Of a DNA stretch of 64,000 bases, positions 27,136 through 36,233 are shown piece after piece. The notes beneath the pieces were generated by a model. That model saw nothing but the letters and a program-made list of their open reading frames with translations, had not been told where the DNA came from and searched no databases. The translations under genes were made by a program, and so were the position numbers. The stretch is taken from assembly GCA_902767135.1 (NCBI GenBank), contig CACXGE010000038.1:1-64000 (forward strand), in the 5' to 3' direction. Origin of the DNA: an uncultured Lachnospiraceae bacterium. Its GTDB lineage: Bacteria > Bacillota > Clostridia > Lachnospirales > Lachnospiraceae. The first letter of the stretch is position 1. Each line of letters opens with the position of its first letter.

Positions 27136-28068
27136 TTATCTCCCTAAAATAATATCATTGTCAATAAACTCATAAGGTGTCTGCTGGTAAACGTAATAGT
27201 TCAGCCAATTAGAATAGAAAATATTACAGTGGGATCTCCATTGAAGTAACGGTCTGTTTTCCACGTTGTTTTTGGGATAATAATTCTTAGGGATTTGGAT
27301 TTGCATTCCTTTGCCCAAATCCCTTTTATACTCATTGTCCAATGTTAATCTGTCATACTCCGGATGCCCCATAACAAAAATCTTCTTTCCATTTTCTGCC
27401 ACAGCGAGAAACACACCGGCTTCCTCTGACTCTGCTAAAACTGTTAAATCTTTACAGTTGTAAATATCCTCAGAGGCTACCGTTGTGTGCCTGGAATGTG
27501 GTGCCATGAACACATCATCAAATCCCCTTACCAAAGGAATCTTTCGATTCAGCACTTTATGCTCGTAAACACCAAACAATTTCTCCGAAAGCTTTCTTTT
27601 CTCCAATCCATAATGATAATACACACCAGCCTGAGCTCCCCAGCAAATATGGACAGTAGAAGTTACATTGGTATTGGTCCACTGAAAAATCTCTTCCATT
27701 TCTTTCCAATAATTTACTTCTTCAAATTCTAAGTTTTCCACTGGCGCACCAGTGATGATAAATCCGTCAAATTTTCTGTGTTTCACCTCTCGAAACAACT
27801 GATAAAACTGGTTCAAATGACTGGTAGGTGTATTTTTGGACACGTGAGATTCCACATACACAAATGTTACATTTATCTGTAGCGGCGTGTTGGATAAGGC
27901 TCTGAGCAGTTGAAGTTCCGTATCCTGTTTAATGGGCATCAAATTCAGGATTCCGATTTCCAGTGGTCTGATATCCTGAGTAGATGCTCTGTTCTCGTCC
28001 ATCACAAATATATTTTCATTTTCTAAAATTCCCTTTGCAGGTAAATCTCCCTGTACCTTAATAGGCAT
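27136..28068 (-). CDS. metA: Homoserine O-acetyltransferase (MetA type)
   Basis: A 310-residue MetA activating homoserine for methionine synthesis. The catalytic Cys is in HICWGAQAG near residue 142, the His in MGHPEYDRLTL. Residue 111 is Glu (GAPVENL); in characterised MetA proteins Glu at this place selects acetyl-CoA whereas Gly selects succinyl-CoA, so the product should be O-acetylhomoserine. No SAM riboswitch or T-box is visible upstream; the gap to ligA holds a structured repeat. Confidence 0.92.
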   Translation of the reverse strand: MPIKVQGDLPAKGILENENIFVMDENRASTQDIRPLEIGILNLMPIKQDTELQLLRALSNTPLQINVTFVYVESHVSKNTPTSHLNQFYQLFREVKHRKFDGFIITGAPVENLEFEEVNYWKEMEEIFQWTNTNVTSTVHICWGAQAGVYYHYGLEKRKLSEKLFGVYEHKVLNRKIPLVRGFDDVFMAPHSRHTTVASEDIYNCKDLTVLAESEEAGVFLAVAENGKKIFVMGHPEYDRLTLDNEYKRDLGKGMQIQIPKNYYPKNNVENRPLLQWRSHCNIFYSNWLNYYVYQQTPYEFIDNDIILGR

Positions 28069-28089
28069 ATTCTATCACTCCTTTACCAT

Positions 28090-28228
28090 ATCATATCTGT
28101 TCAGAACTCCCGAACAGATACGTAAATGGGGCAATGCTTACGCATGCATAATTGCCCCATTTTATTGAAATTTACATTTTTTCACGGTCTCAGCAGTAAA
28201 TGCTGAGACCTGTACTAACTAGTTACAC
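28090..28228 (-). repeat. Structured intergenic repeat, copy A
   Basis: Three hairpins fill the ligA-metA gap. Hairpin 1, GGTCTCAGCA-loop-TGCTGAGACC, is a perfect 10-bp stem (28186-28210). Hairpin 2 pairs ATGGGGCAAT with ATTGCCCCAT (28126-28160). Hairpin 3 pairs TATCTGTTC with GAACAGATA (28094-28120). Order, loop sequence and the spacer CCGTGAAAAAATGTAAATTT match copy D. It lies in the sense direction of ligA and metA transcription and touches the ligA stop. Confidence 0.65.
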
Positions 28229-30175
28229 CATACCCAATAATTCCTGTTCCGAAATAATAGGAATCTTTAATTCCATAGCTTTTTTATTCTTTGAAGACGT
28301 GGATGTTGTATCGTTATTAATCAGATATGATGTCTTACCAGTTACACTTCCGGTAACCTTTCCTCCATGTTCTTCAATAAAAGACTTTACTTCACTTCTA
28401 TTTGCAAACTGCTCCACGCTGCCTGTAATTACAAATACCATATTTTCCAAAGTATGTTTTTTCTCCTCTTGTTTGGGAATGCTCAAAATTTCATTTAATT
28501 CCATAAACTGTTCCCGGTTTTCTTTTCTTTGGAAATAATCATAAAATGATTTTGCAATCACCTCTCCAATTCCATTCATTCCACTTAACGTCTCCACATC
28601 TGCATCCATTAACACCTGAGGATTTTGTCCCAAATCCCCGCAAATTATTTTTGCCGTGGACAATCCTACATTGGGAATCCCAAGGGAATAGAGCAATCTT
28701 GGCATTGTGGTAGTCTTTGCCTTTTCAATGCTCTCCATCATGTTTTCATAAGATTTTTCTCCAAACCCATCCATCTGAACCAACTGCTCATAGTATCGAT
28801 CCAAACGAAAGATATCTCCATAGGATTTGACAAATCCCCTATCGACAAATTTTTCCAGTGTGGCTTCCGATAGTCCTTCAATATTCATTGCATCCCTGCT
28901 TACAAACAGGCTAAAGGATTTGATACGCTTTGCCTGACACTGTTCATTGGTACAATACAAAGATTCACCTTCCTTGACTTTTCGAACTTCCGTAACACCA
29001 CCACACACCGGACAGCAGCTTGGAATCTCTAAGTTATCACTTTTTGTCAGGTTCTCTGAAATCTGGGGAATAATCATATTTGCCTTATACACCATAATAC
29101 TGTCTCCAATTCCAAGTTTCAGACTACGCAGCACACTGATATTATGCACACTTGCTCTACTGACTGTAGTTCCTTCCAATTCCACCGGTTCGAACACTGC
29201 CACCGGATTTATCAGCCCTGTTCTTGATGCACTCCACTCCACATCCAACAATCGTGTCATTGCCGTTTCGTCTGCCCATTTAAAGGCAATGGCATTTCTT
29301 GGAAATTTCGCCGTTCTCCCTAAAGATTCACCATAAGCAATATCATCAAAAATCACAACCAGTCCGTCTGATGGAAATTCATTCTTTGTAATGGCTTCTG
29401 AAAAATATTTCACACGGTCTTCCACATTCCGGGCATTTATTCGATAGTGTTCCACTACATCGAATCCCTGTTGCTCCAACCATAAAAATTGCTGTTGTAC
29501 TGAATTATGAAAATCCACCCCTTCTGCCCTCACTAAGGCAAAAGCATAAAAATTAACTTTTCTTTGTGCCGTAATCTGATTGTTTAGTTGTCTCACTGAA
29601 CCGCTGCACAGATTTCTTGGATTTTTATATTTTTCATTTGGATCACTGATTTTTTTGTTAATCTCTTCAAAATCTGCATATTTAATTACCGCCTCACCAC
29701 GAAGCACCAACTGACCTTTATAATCTATCTGCAAAGGAATGTTCTGAAACGTCTTTGCATTGTTTGTAATGACCTCACCGATCACACCGTTTCCTCTGGT
29801 CACCGCCTTGATTAACTGGCCATTCTCATAGGTTAATACCACGGTCAGACCGTCTAACTTCCAAGACATGATTGCCTCTTCATTTCCCAAGAAATCCCTA
29901 AGTGCTTCCACCTGCTTTGTCTTATCCAAGGAAAGCATGGGGGACTCATGATTCTCCTTTGGCAGTTCCGATAATGCTTCATATCCTACCTTTGTAGTAG
30001 GACTTTGCGATAGCACAATATGTTCTTCCTGTTCTAGTCGTACCAATTCATCATACAACTCATCATACTGATAATTTGTCATAATCTCTCTATCTTCTGA
30101 ATAATAGGCTTTTCCTGCCTCATTTAATATTTGTATGAGTTCCTTCATACGCTTCATATTTTTTTCTTTACTCAT
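28223..30175 (-). CDS. ligA: NAD-dependent DNA ligase
   Basis: A 650-residue LigA sealing nicks in replication and repair. The adenylated Lys is in SWKLDGLTV near residue 115; an OB domain, the four-Cys zinc finger (CCPVCGG and CTNEQC), helix-hairpin-helix repeats and a C-terminal BRCT domain (VFVITGSVEQFANRSEV) follow. Slightly shorter than the 670-residue E. coli enzyme but with all domains. Its start overlaps the rluF stop by 8 bases. Confidence 0.96.
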   Translation of the reverse strand: MSKEKNMKRMKELIQILNEAGKAYYSEDREIMTNYQYDELYDELVRLEQEEHIVLSQSPTTKVGYEALSELPKENHESPMLSLDKTKQVEALRDFLGNEEAIMSWKLDGLTVVLTYENGQLIKAVTRGNGVIGEVITNNAKTFQNIPLQIDYKGQLVLRGEAVIKYADFEEINKKISDPNEKYKNPRNLCSGSVRQLNNQITAQRKVNFYAFALVRAEGVDFHNSVQQQFLWLEQQGFDVVEHYRINARNVEDRVKYFSEAITKNEFPSDGLVVIFDDIAYGESLGRTAKFPRNAIAFKWADETAMTRLLDVEWSASRTGLINPVAVFEPVELEGTTVSRASVHNISVLRSLKLGIGDSIMVYKANMIIPQISENLTKSDNLEIPSCCPVCGGVTEVRKVKEGESLYCTNEQCQAKRIKSFSLFVSRDAMNIEGLSEATLEKFVDRGFVKSYGDIFRLDRYYEQLVQMDGFGEKSYENMMESIEKAKTTTMPRLLYSLGIPNVGLSTAKIICGDLGQNPQVLMDADVETLSGMNGIGEVIAKSFYDYFQRKENREQFMELNEILSIPKQEEKKHTLENMVFVITGSVEQFANRSEVKSFIEEHGGKVTGSVTGKTSYLINNDTTSTSSKNKKAMELKIPIISEQELLGMV

Positions 30176-30932
30176 ATCTTTTCTTCTCCCTCATAGCCAT
30201 TGGTCTGTTGTCTGAATTTGATAATAATCTCATTAACTCTTCTCTCTCTTTTGGAGTTACATCTCTGTACTCTCCCACTTTCAAATCACCTAACTTGATA
30301 TTCATCACCCGGATTCTGCGCAGGGCAACTACACGATAATTTAACTGTCGGCACATCCTTCGAATTTGCCTGTTAAGCCCCTGGGTCAAAATGATTTTAA
30401 ACGTGAAATCATCTACCTTTTTCACCTTACAGGGCTTTGTGAGAACTCCCAGTTCTTCAATAAAAACACCTTTTGACATCCGTTCTAAAAATTCCTTAGT
30501 CAACCTTTTATTTACCTTCACCACATATTCTTTCTCATGGCCATTGGCACTTCGCATCATTTTATTCACAATATCACCATAATTTGTCAGAAGTATCAAT
30601 CCTTCCGAATCCTTATCCAGTCTTCCTGCATAATAAATTCTTTTGGGATAATTCAGGTAATCAATGATATTATCTTTTTCTCTTTTTTCGGCAGTGCAAA
30701 CAATCCCTTTGGGTTTATGAAAAGCAATCAACACCTTTTCTTCTGATTCTTCCCGCGAAATAGCTTTCCCATTCACACAGACAATCTGTCCGTTTTGAAC
30801 GCGCATTCCTGTATCTGCCATCTTTCCATCAATGGTCACATCACCATGTTCAATCAAGCGGTCTGCTTCTCTTCTGGAACACACCCCCGCCTCTGCAATA
30901 TATTTATTTAACCGAATTCCTTTTTCTTCCAT
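30168..30932 (-). CDS. rluF: 23S rRNA pseudouridine synthase, RluF type
   Basis: A 254-residue RsuA/RluB-family enzyme. An N-terminal S4 domain (LNKYIAEAGVCSRREADRL) is followed by the catalytic domain with the Asp in GRLDKDSEGLILLT. The C-terminal block GLNRQIRRMCRQLNYRV and the ending VMNIKLGDLKVGEYRD resemble RluF, which modifies U2604. I place the start at 30932 (MEEKGIRLNKY), preceded by AGGAAAGG; the longer frame has no binding site. Coupled to ligA by overlap. Confidence 0.88.
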   Translation of the reverse strand: MEEKGIRLNKYIAEAGVCSRREADRLIEHGDVTIDGKMADTGMRVQNGQIVCVNGKAISREESEEKVLIAFHKPKGIVCTAEKREKDNIIDYLNYPKRIYYAGRLDKDSEGLILLTNYGDIVNKMMRSANGHEKEYVVKVNKRLTKEFLERMSKGVFIEELGVLTKPCKVKKVDDFTFKIILTQGLNRQIRRMCRQLNYRVVALRRIRVMNIKLGDLKVGEYRDVTPKEREELMRLLSNSDNRPMAMREKKRYE

Positions 30933-30995
30933 AGTCAAAATATCCTTTCCTCTCATGTCTTACCTTTTCCCTGCACCTACTGTCTTAAATGTACA

Positions 30996-31024
30996 GAAAA
31001 GACATGCGTTTCCACATGTCTTTT
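30996..31024 (-). terminator. Intrinsic terminator of the SH3-domain gene
   Basis: On the minus strand AAAAGACATG pairs with CATGTCTTTT around an 8-base loop, ending in TTTTCTG. It lies about 40 bases after the 31063 stop. Confidence 0.75.
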
Positions 31025-31062
31025 CCGATGCATATTTGGCTTCTCTCGTATAGACTAATATC

Positions 31063-32316
31063 TTACTCTAAAAATTCCGATTTAATATAACCTGTTTTTC
31101 CATTATAGTCAATCTTTGTCCATCCATCTGCGTATTCTTCAATCATTGGATAAGAATCACCCACAAATGCTGTTCCCAACTTATTAGACTCCTGACTCAT
31201 GCTCTCACGTACATTGGCAGTCTCTTTCAAACGAACAGTTCCTTTTGCTGTGCTTGCAGTTTCTGTTGTCTCTTCCTTCTTTTCTTCCTCTTTTTCCTCA
31301 GTTGTTCCCTCTGAATTGACTGTTCCGGAAACAAAATTATCATTTTTTGAAGATTCCTGAACAAAGTCGCCCTTTACGTAACCTTCCTGCCCCTTGTAAT
31401 TAATGCAAATCCAGCCATCTTTTTCACCAGTTTTCTCTGCCGTTTCTCCGCCAGCCAGTTTACCAATTGGGTCCGCTGTTTCTGAAGCACCATTACGAAC
31501 ATTTACATTTTCTTTGGCTTCAACATAGGTCTTTCCTTGGGAAGAATCAGAATTGGTTCCCTGCTCTTCCTCTTTCTTTTCCGGAACTTCCGTTGGTTCA
31601 GGAGCCTGTGTGCTCTCTGCTTCCTCTTTTGTTCCTTCTTCGTTCTTAGCAACCTCTGTTGACTTGTTTGCCAAGCCGTCAACAAATTCCTTTAACTGAG
31701 CATCATCTGTCAACGCCTGTTCGTATCTCTTTTGTGATGCCTCAAACAAATCTGCTACTTCCTTATCCTCTACCACCATATTCTGTATATATTCTTTCAT
31801 TTTTTCATCCAGTTTGTTCTGTATTGCATACTTGCCATCTTCCTTGGTAATAATATAGAATGACAAAACTCCTGGTGCTGTAGTCTTCACATCTACAAAT
31901 TTAACCTCATAGCTGGCAAAAACTACATAACTTCCATCTTCTTGTCCCTTCTTTGTATACAATACAATATTATTATAACTTTCTGTATACTGACTGGTCT
32001 TCTCAACGGTAGCCTCTTCTTCCTCTTCCATTTCCACCAGGATGTCCTGCAAAGTATCTACATCATTGCCTGCCATTGCATCAAAATATTTATATACCAG
32101 AGTTTCTACTTCCTCCGTTTCCTTAGAGACATTGGTCGCTTCCTCTCCTTTTTCTTTTCCTTTCAACTCTTCCGTAGCACTTGCTTCTACCTGCTGTTCT
32201 TTTTCTTTTTTTGGAGTGGTGCTCTCTGATGACAGCTTTACCAATATTACAACTAAAACAATAAAGCCTAATCCATATAACATATATTTCCAATTATCTT
32301 TCAAAAACTTTTTCAT
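31063..32316 (-). CDS. Membrane-anchored protein with two bacterial SH3 domains
   Basis: A 417-residue protein. One N-terminal hydrophobic helix (about 11-27) anchors it with the bulk outside. A region near 70-210 resembles an NTF2-like fold of unknown role. Two SH3b modules lie at about 262-319 (ENVNVRNGAS ... EGYVKGDFV) and 358-416 (ANVRESMSQ ... TGYIKSEFLE), separated by acidic low-complexity linkers. SH3b modules often bind peptidoglycan. No hydrolase domain is seen. The start at 32316 has GGAGG 7 bases upstream; a longer frame begins at a TTG inside that site. Confidence 0.8.
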   Translation of the reverse strand: MKKFLKDNWKYMLYGLGFIVLVVILVKLSSESTTPKKEKEQQVEASATEELKGKEKGEEATNVSKETEEVETLVYKYFDAMAGNDVDTLQDILVEMEEEEEATVEKTSQYTESYNNIVLYTKKGQEDGSYVVFASYEVKFVDVKTTAPGVLSFYIITKEDGKYAIQNKLDEKMKEYIQNMVVEDKEVADLFEASQKRYEQALTDDAQLKEFVDGLANKSTEVAKNEEGTKEEAESTQAPEPTEVPEKKEEEQGTNSDSSQGKTYVEAKENVNVRNGASETADPIGKLAGGETAEKTGEKDGWICINYKGQEGYVKGDFVQESSKNDNFVSGTVNSEGTTEEKEEEKKEETTETASTAKGTVRLKETANVRESMSQESNKLGTAFVGDSYPMIEEYADGWTKIDYNGKTGYIKSEFLE

Positions 32317-32380
32317 TTTTACCTCCAAATCATTTGGGTTTCCTGCTTAGTAGGCTCGGACATCGCTTTTCCTTACCAGA

Positions 32381-32453
32381 TGCGTCTGGAGGGATTCGAA
32401 CCCCCGCCACACGGTACCGGAAACCGTTGCTCTATCCCCTGAGCTACAGACGC
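32381..32453 (-). tRNA. tRNA-Arg (anticodon CCG)
   Basis: Acceptor GCGTCTG / CAGACGC, D arm AGCTCAGGGGATAGAGC, anticodon stem ACGGT / ACCGT around loop TTCCGGT (anticodon CCG), T arm GGGGGTTCGAATCCCTC. Discriminator A; CCA is not encoded. Confidence 0.95.
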
Positions 32454-32475
32454 ACTTTTAAGTCAAATCGAATTT

Positions 32476-32504
32476 ACTATACCATAGCAGAAGATTTATT
32501 TCAA
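32476..32504 (-). promoter_or_regulatory. Sigma-A promoter of tRNA-Arg
   Basis: On the minus strand TTGAAA (32499-32504) and TATAGT (32476-32481) are 17 bases apart, ending about 22 bases before the tRNA. Confidence 0.75.
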
Positions 32505-32532
32505 GTTTTTTTCAAACAAAGTTATATTTTTC

Positions 32533-32611
32533 CATAACAGTTTAGACAGATCTGCACATTTACTGCGCTGACCGTGCAAAAATGTGCATGGATCAAAAAT
32601 CGGGCAATGCT
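32533..32611 (+). repeat. Structured intergenic repeat, copy B (partial)
   Basis: Reads AACAGTTTAGACAG, then the hairpin arm TCTGCACA-TTTAC-TGCGCTGA, then CCGTGCAAAAATGTGCAT, and ends with the first arm of hairpin 2 (CGGGCAATG). It matches the reverse strand of copy C over about 53 bases with only a few differences. The element is cut off next to the 32618 stop codon, so the gene's end may lie at its edge. Confidence 0.55.
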
Positions 32612-32617
32612 TCTTTG

Positions 32618-33550
32618 TTAATCTACCACACCAAAACCTCTCTTCTCCCTGGAATACAGATATACTTCATCGGACAAAATCTCCTCTTTGGGAACCTGGG
32701 TTGCATTTACCTCCTTTACCATATCCTTTATATTTTCCTTATCCATTCCCGAAGTACATGGAATAAGTATCAATTCATGGACACTGCTTGGAATGATGTA
32801 TATATCGGAATTATGTTGTTGGGCAAACATCTCTAATACATCTTCATATACCATACAGGCTGCTCCATATTTTTTTTCGCAGTTTGTCAGCACATACATT
32901 GGAAAGCGGTCCTCTTTCTCTACCTGCCATATACAATCTAACACTTCCCTGGCATACAAATCTCCTGCCGATTCATATAATTGCTGCAAAAGTTCTTCCA
33001 CCTGATAAATCTGGGGCGGGAGAATTTTACTGGTATTCTTCCCCGCCCACTGAAAAATCTCATCGCTGGTTATTTCCCACATTTCTAAATGCTGATTACT
33101 GACTTTTACCGCCCCCTTTACGTGGTGATCTAGCGCAATTTCCACATATGGCACAATAGCCAAATCAAGAAAATCTATATATGGGGTATCCTGCAAGATT
33201 TCTCTATTCTTTTCTCTGTTAAGCAAGCGGTATACCACCTTTTTTTTAATATATTCCTTATCCCGGAATGCTTCTGCAATCCATGTATGATCCAGTCTTT
33301 GGTTTTCATATACCCCCCATATCTGCTCTAATATTTTTTCCAAATCTATTCCCTGAGTATAAGCTCCATAAAATTCTTCCATAAATATTGTAGGTGCAAT
33401 GCATTCTCCCTTCCCCCGAAGGATAACCCCTGTCTTTTTCACCCCATTATTTTTCGGGACAACTACAACGGTAGTCTCCACCTTATCTACATATTTTTTC
33501 TTTATTTCACTTTCTACCAGCCTGGCAAACTCCAAAATACTCTTCTCCAT
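32618..33550 (-). CDS. DUF5688-like protein of unknown function
   Basis: A 310-residue soluble protein without signal peptide or membrane helix. Its overall pattern (N-terminal helix, VVVVPKNNGVKKTGV, then a long alpha/beta body with IPSSVHELILIP and a C-terminal YLYSREKRGFGVV) is like the DUF5688 proteins frequent in Lachnospiraceae; the assignment is from memory of the pattern. No catalytic motif is recognised. Start at 33550 follows TTGGAGG by 7 bases; the longer frame begins in that site. Confidence 0.65.
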   Translation of the reverse strand: MEKSILEFARLVESEIKKKYVDKVETTVVVVPKNNGVKKTGVILRGKGECIAPTIFMEEFYGAYTQGIDLEKILEQIWGVYENQRLDHTWIAEAFRDKEYIKKKVVYRLLNREKNREILQDTPYIDFLDLAIVPYVEIALDHHVKGAVKVSNQHLEMWEITSDEIFQWAGKNTSKILPPQIYQVEELLQQLYESAGDLYAREVLDCIWQVEKEDRFPMYVLTNCEKKYGAACMVYEDVLEMFAQQHNSDIYIIPSSVHELILIPCTSGMDKENIKDMVKEVNATQVPKEEILSDEVYLYSREKRGFGVVD

Positions 33551-33685
33551 ATTTACCTCCAAAATTTGGGGAAAATTGCACGATTGTGCCGAGTCTTTAT
33601 GACATTGATTATCATAACATATATTTACCCATAAATCTGCATGTTTATGTTTTTTTAATTTTTTTTGCCATTTTGCATAAATTCA

Positions 33686-33717
33686 GAAAAAAAACAAGGC
33701 CCTTATTCAAAGCCCTG
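33686..33717 (-). terminator. Intrinsic terminator of aroD-aroK
   Basis: On the minus strand CAGGGCTTT pairs with GGGCCTTG (two G-T pairs) and is followed by eight T residues. Confidence 0.75.
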
Positions 33718-33755
33718 TACTTTTTATATCTTTATATCTTTATACTTTTATATTT

Positions 33756-34268
33756 TTATATTTTTTCTAATATTTCATCACAAATTTGCTCTACGGTTTT
33801 GCCATCTGTTGCCACCATAATATCGGCAGCAGCCTGATACCGCTCCTGACGTTTTGCCATCAATTCTCCTATGTATTCTACATTCATATTCCCGTTTAAC
33901 ACCGGACGGTCTGTACTGTCTTTCACTCGTTCATATACTGTCTGCGGTGTTGCTGTCAACCAGACAATCTTCCCCTGGCCTTTCATAATATCCACATTTT
34001 CATCTCTCAACACGACTCCACCACCACAAGAGACAACCACTGGTTTTAAATCCTTAAATTTTCGCAACATATCTGTTTCTAACTGTCGGAAGTGTTCTTC
34101 TCCATATGTAGCAAAAATGTCCGAAATACTCATTCCAGCTTCTTTTGCAATCAATGCATCCATTTCAATCTGCTCTACCCCTAACCTCTTGGTTAGCTCT
34201 GCTGCCACTGTGGATTTTCCACACCCCATAAATCCGATTAACATAATATTAATATCTTTTCCTTTCAT
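33756..34268 (-). CDS. aroK: Shikimate kinase
   Basis: A 170-residue shikimate kinase phosphorylating the 3-hydroxyl of shikimate in aromatic amino acid synthesis. Walker A is GFMGCGKST near residue 13; the substrate-binding block EEHFRQLETDML and the GGGVVLRDEN loop follow, with the lid Arg in DRPVL. Its ATG follows the aroD TAG directly, so translation is coupled. An alternative start at the internal MLIGFMG is possible but has no better binding site. Confidence 0.95.
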   Translation of the reverse strand: MKGKDINIMLIGFMGCGKSTVAAELTKRLGVEQIEMDALIAKEAGMSISDIFATYGEEHFRQLETDMLRKFKDLKPVVVSCGGGVVLRDENVDIMKGQGKIVWLTATPQTVYERVKDSTDRPVLNGNMNVEYIGELMAKRQERYQAAADIMVATDGKTVEQICDEILEKI

Positions 34269-35021
34269 CTATCCTAATACCTCCAATATTTTTTTTAAGT
34301 CTTCCAATTTTATCTGTCCTGGTGCCGACGCTTTGGTAAGACTTCCAAAGGTTATGGCAGAAGAAAAGGTCTGTCCACTGATTCTGCTCAATTTCCCCAT
34401 CTGTCCCATGGACATGGTCACAATGGGCTTTCTGGTTTCGGTTTCCATCTGTTCTGTAGCACCAAGAAGTGTAAGTACATCTCTTTTATTTTGGGGCATG
34501 ACAGCTATCTTTAAAATATCCGCGCCCTGCTCATCCATATACTTTAATCTTTTTACAATTTCCTCTTTTTTCGGTGTGCCGTCAAAATCATGGTTCGAAC
34601 CTACAACCTTTCCACCTATCTCATGTATCCTTCCGATAAAATCCAGAGTATCTAACTCCTTCCGAAAAACCTCAACATCTACCAGATCACTGACTTTTGC
34701 CGCTGCCAATACAGCCTGTTGATATTGTTCCGTATTCCCTTCAAATTCTCCACCTTCTGCCCGGGTTCTGATGGTAAACAATAAAGGTTTATTTTTTAAA
34801 ACTTTTTTAAGTTCCTTTATCATTTCTACCACGGTTTCCTCCGTCAGATTCTCCTTCCACAAATCCGCTCTCCATTCTACCAAATCAGCCACAGACTCCC
34901 AAGCCTTCTTTGCTTCAGCCAGAATCCTTTCCTTGGTATCAGCCACAATTGGCACACATATTTTGGGAATTCCTGTTCCTATAGATACATCTTTTATTCT
35001 TACTTCCTGTACTGCTTTCAT
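34269..35021 (-). CDS. aroD: Type I 3-dehydroquinate dehydratase
   Basis: A 250-residue class-I dehydroquinase forming dehydroshikimate through a Schiff base. The catalytic His is in GSNHDFDGTP near residue 143 and the Schiff-base Lys in ADILKIAVMP near residue 170; substrate-binding residues occur in VEWRADLW and SMGQMGKLSR. It pairs with aroK as a two-gene shikimate operon. Confidence 0.95.
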   Translation of the reverse strand: MKAVQEVRIKDVSIGTGIPKICVPIVADTKERILAEAKKAWESVADLVEWRADLWKENLTEETVVEMIKELKKVLKNKPLLFTIRTRAEGGEFEGNTEQYQQAVLAAAKVSDLVDVEVFRKELDTLDFIGRIHEIGGKVVGSNHDFDGTPKKEEIVKRLKYMDEQGADILKIAVMPQNKRDVLTLLGATEQMETETRKPIVTMSMGQMGKLSRISGQTFSSAITFGSLTKASAPGQIKLEDLKKILEVLG

Positions 35022-35064
35022 GTTTTTGCTCCCTGATGTTTATTTTTATGTTACTTACTGTTCC

Positions 35065-36108
35065 CTATTCTCCATCAACGCACTGCTCTAACGTAGACTT
35101 TGCACACTTAAAACATTCTGTAATTTTAGGTGAAAATACTCCACACTGCCCATCTAAAATCATTTTATATGCTGTCTCTTTGTCATAAGGTTTTTTGTAT
35201 ACTCGTTCACTTACCAACGCCTCATACACATCAACCAGTGATACGATTTGGGCGGACAATGGGATTTCGTCCCCTTTTAGGCCATCCGGATAACCTTTTC
35301 CATCATATCTTTCATGGTGATAGCGACAAATATCATAACATGCCTGATACTGTTCCTTATCCTGCACACCTACAATCATGTTTAAAATTTCACACCCCTT
35401 ATTGGTATGAGTCATCATAATCTCACGTTCTTCTTGGGTCAATCTCCCCGGTTTCAATAAAATACTATCTGGAACTGCAATTTTTCCTATATCGTGGGTA
35501 GCCGAAGCACGCACTATAATTTCTACTGACTCATCAGTAAGTCCATCTTCTGGATATAACATTTGATACATAGCTGCCATAATCCTAGTCAACTGTTTCA
35601 CACGCTTTACATGCATCCCTGTTTCCAGATTACGAAACTCAACCAAATTACTGATGGTTTCCAATAATTTTCCTTGAAAATCAGCTAATTTTTTATGCTC
35701 CTGGTCCAATTGTTCTTCCAGCAAATCCATATTTTCATGCATTTCAATAATGGATTCCACTCTTTTCTTTACGATTTTACCCACAAAAGGCTTGCTGATA
35801 ACTGCACTTGCCCCTAATTGGTAACAGGAAAACTCTATTTTTTCATCTGTTTGTGCTGTTATCAAAATTACCGGTATCTTCTCTATTATTTTTCTGGAAT
35901 GTAGAATTTGCATTACCTGGTAACCATTAAACACTGGCATAACAATATCAAGCAAAATCACCGCAATCTCATCTGAATATTTTCCAATTTTACGAACAGC
36001 TTCTTTTCCGTTTTCCGCCATGAGAATATCATATTCATCCTCAAATATCTTTCGAAGCAATTCTCTGTTAAGTTCCTCATCATCTACAATCAAAATTTTT
36101 TTTCTCAT
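35065..36108 (-). CDS. Response regulator with HD-GYP domain
   Basis: A 347-residue signalling protein. The receiver domain (1-120) has the acidic pair Asp9-Asp10, phosphoacceptor Asp54 and a switch Lys in ISKPFVG. A coiled helix (125-150) leads to an HD-GYP domain with HDIGK (205-209) and HHERYDGKGYP (264-274). HD-GYP proteins hydrolyse cyclic di-GMP to pGpG or GMP, or act on cGAMP. No sensor kinase gene is adjacent. No GGDEF gene appears in the window. Confidence 0.9.
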   Translation of the reverse strand: MRKKILIVDDEELNRELLRKIFEDEYDILMAENGKEAVRKIGKYSDEIAVILLDIVMPVFNGYQVMQILHSRKIIEKIPVILITAQTDEKIEFSCYQLGASAVISKPFVGKIVKKRVESIIEMHENMDLLEEQLDQEHKKLADFQGKLLETISNLVEFRNLETGMHVKRVKQLTRIMAAMYQMLYPEDGLTDESVEIIVRASATHDIGKIAVPDSILLKPGRLTQEEREIMMTHTNKGCEILNMIVGVQDKEQYQACYDICRYHHERYDGKGYPDGLKGDEIPLSAQIVSLVDVYEALVSERVYKKPYDKETAYKMILDGQCGVFSPKITECFKCAKSTLEQCVDGE

Positions 36109-36204
36109 TGTAACATCCCCTCTGTATTTCTCCTGTTTTGTACAATATCACTCTTAGCACATAATCTGACGATACCTGTCAGGTTGCCACTAATCAGCAA
36201 CCTT

Positions 36205-36233
36205 ATTCTATCATAATTTTCCATTGTATTCAA
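36205..36233 (-). promoter_or_regulatory. Putative promoter of the HD-GYP regulator
   Basis: On the minus strand TTGAAT (36228-36233) and TAGAAT (36205-36210) are 17 bases apart. Downstream hairpins AGGTTGC / GCAACCT (36181-36203) and CTGAC / GTCAG (36166-36182) lie in or next to the leader. Confidence 0.45.

Noticed and set aside
28069-28222. SAM riboswitch or T-box upstream of metA
   Set aside because: The hairpins there belong to the dispersed repeat, and none of the conserved SAM-I or T-box motifs is present.
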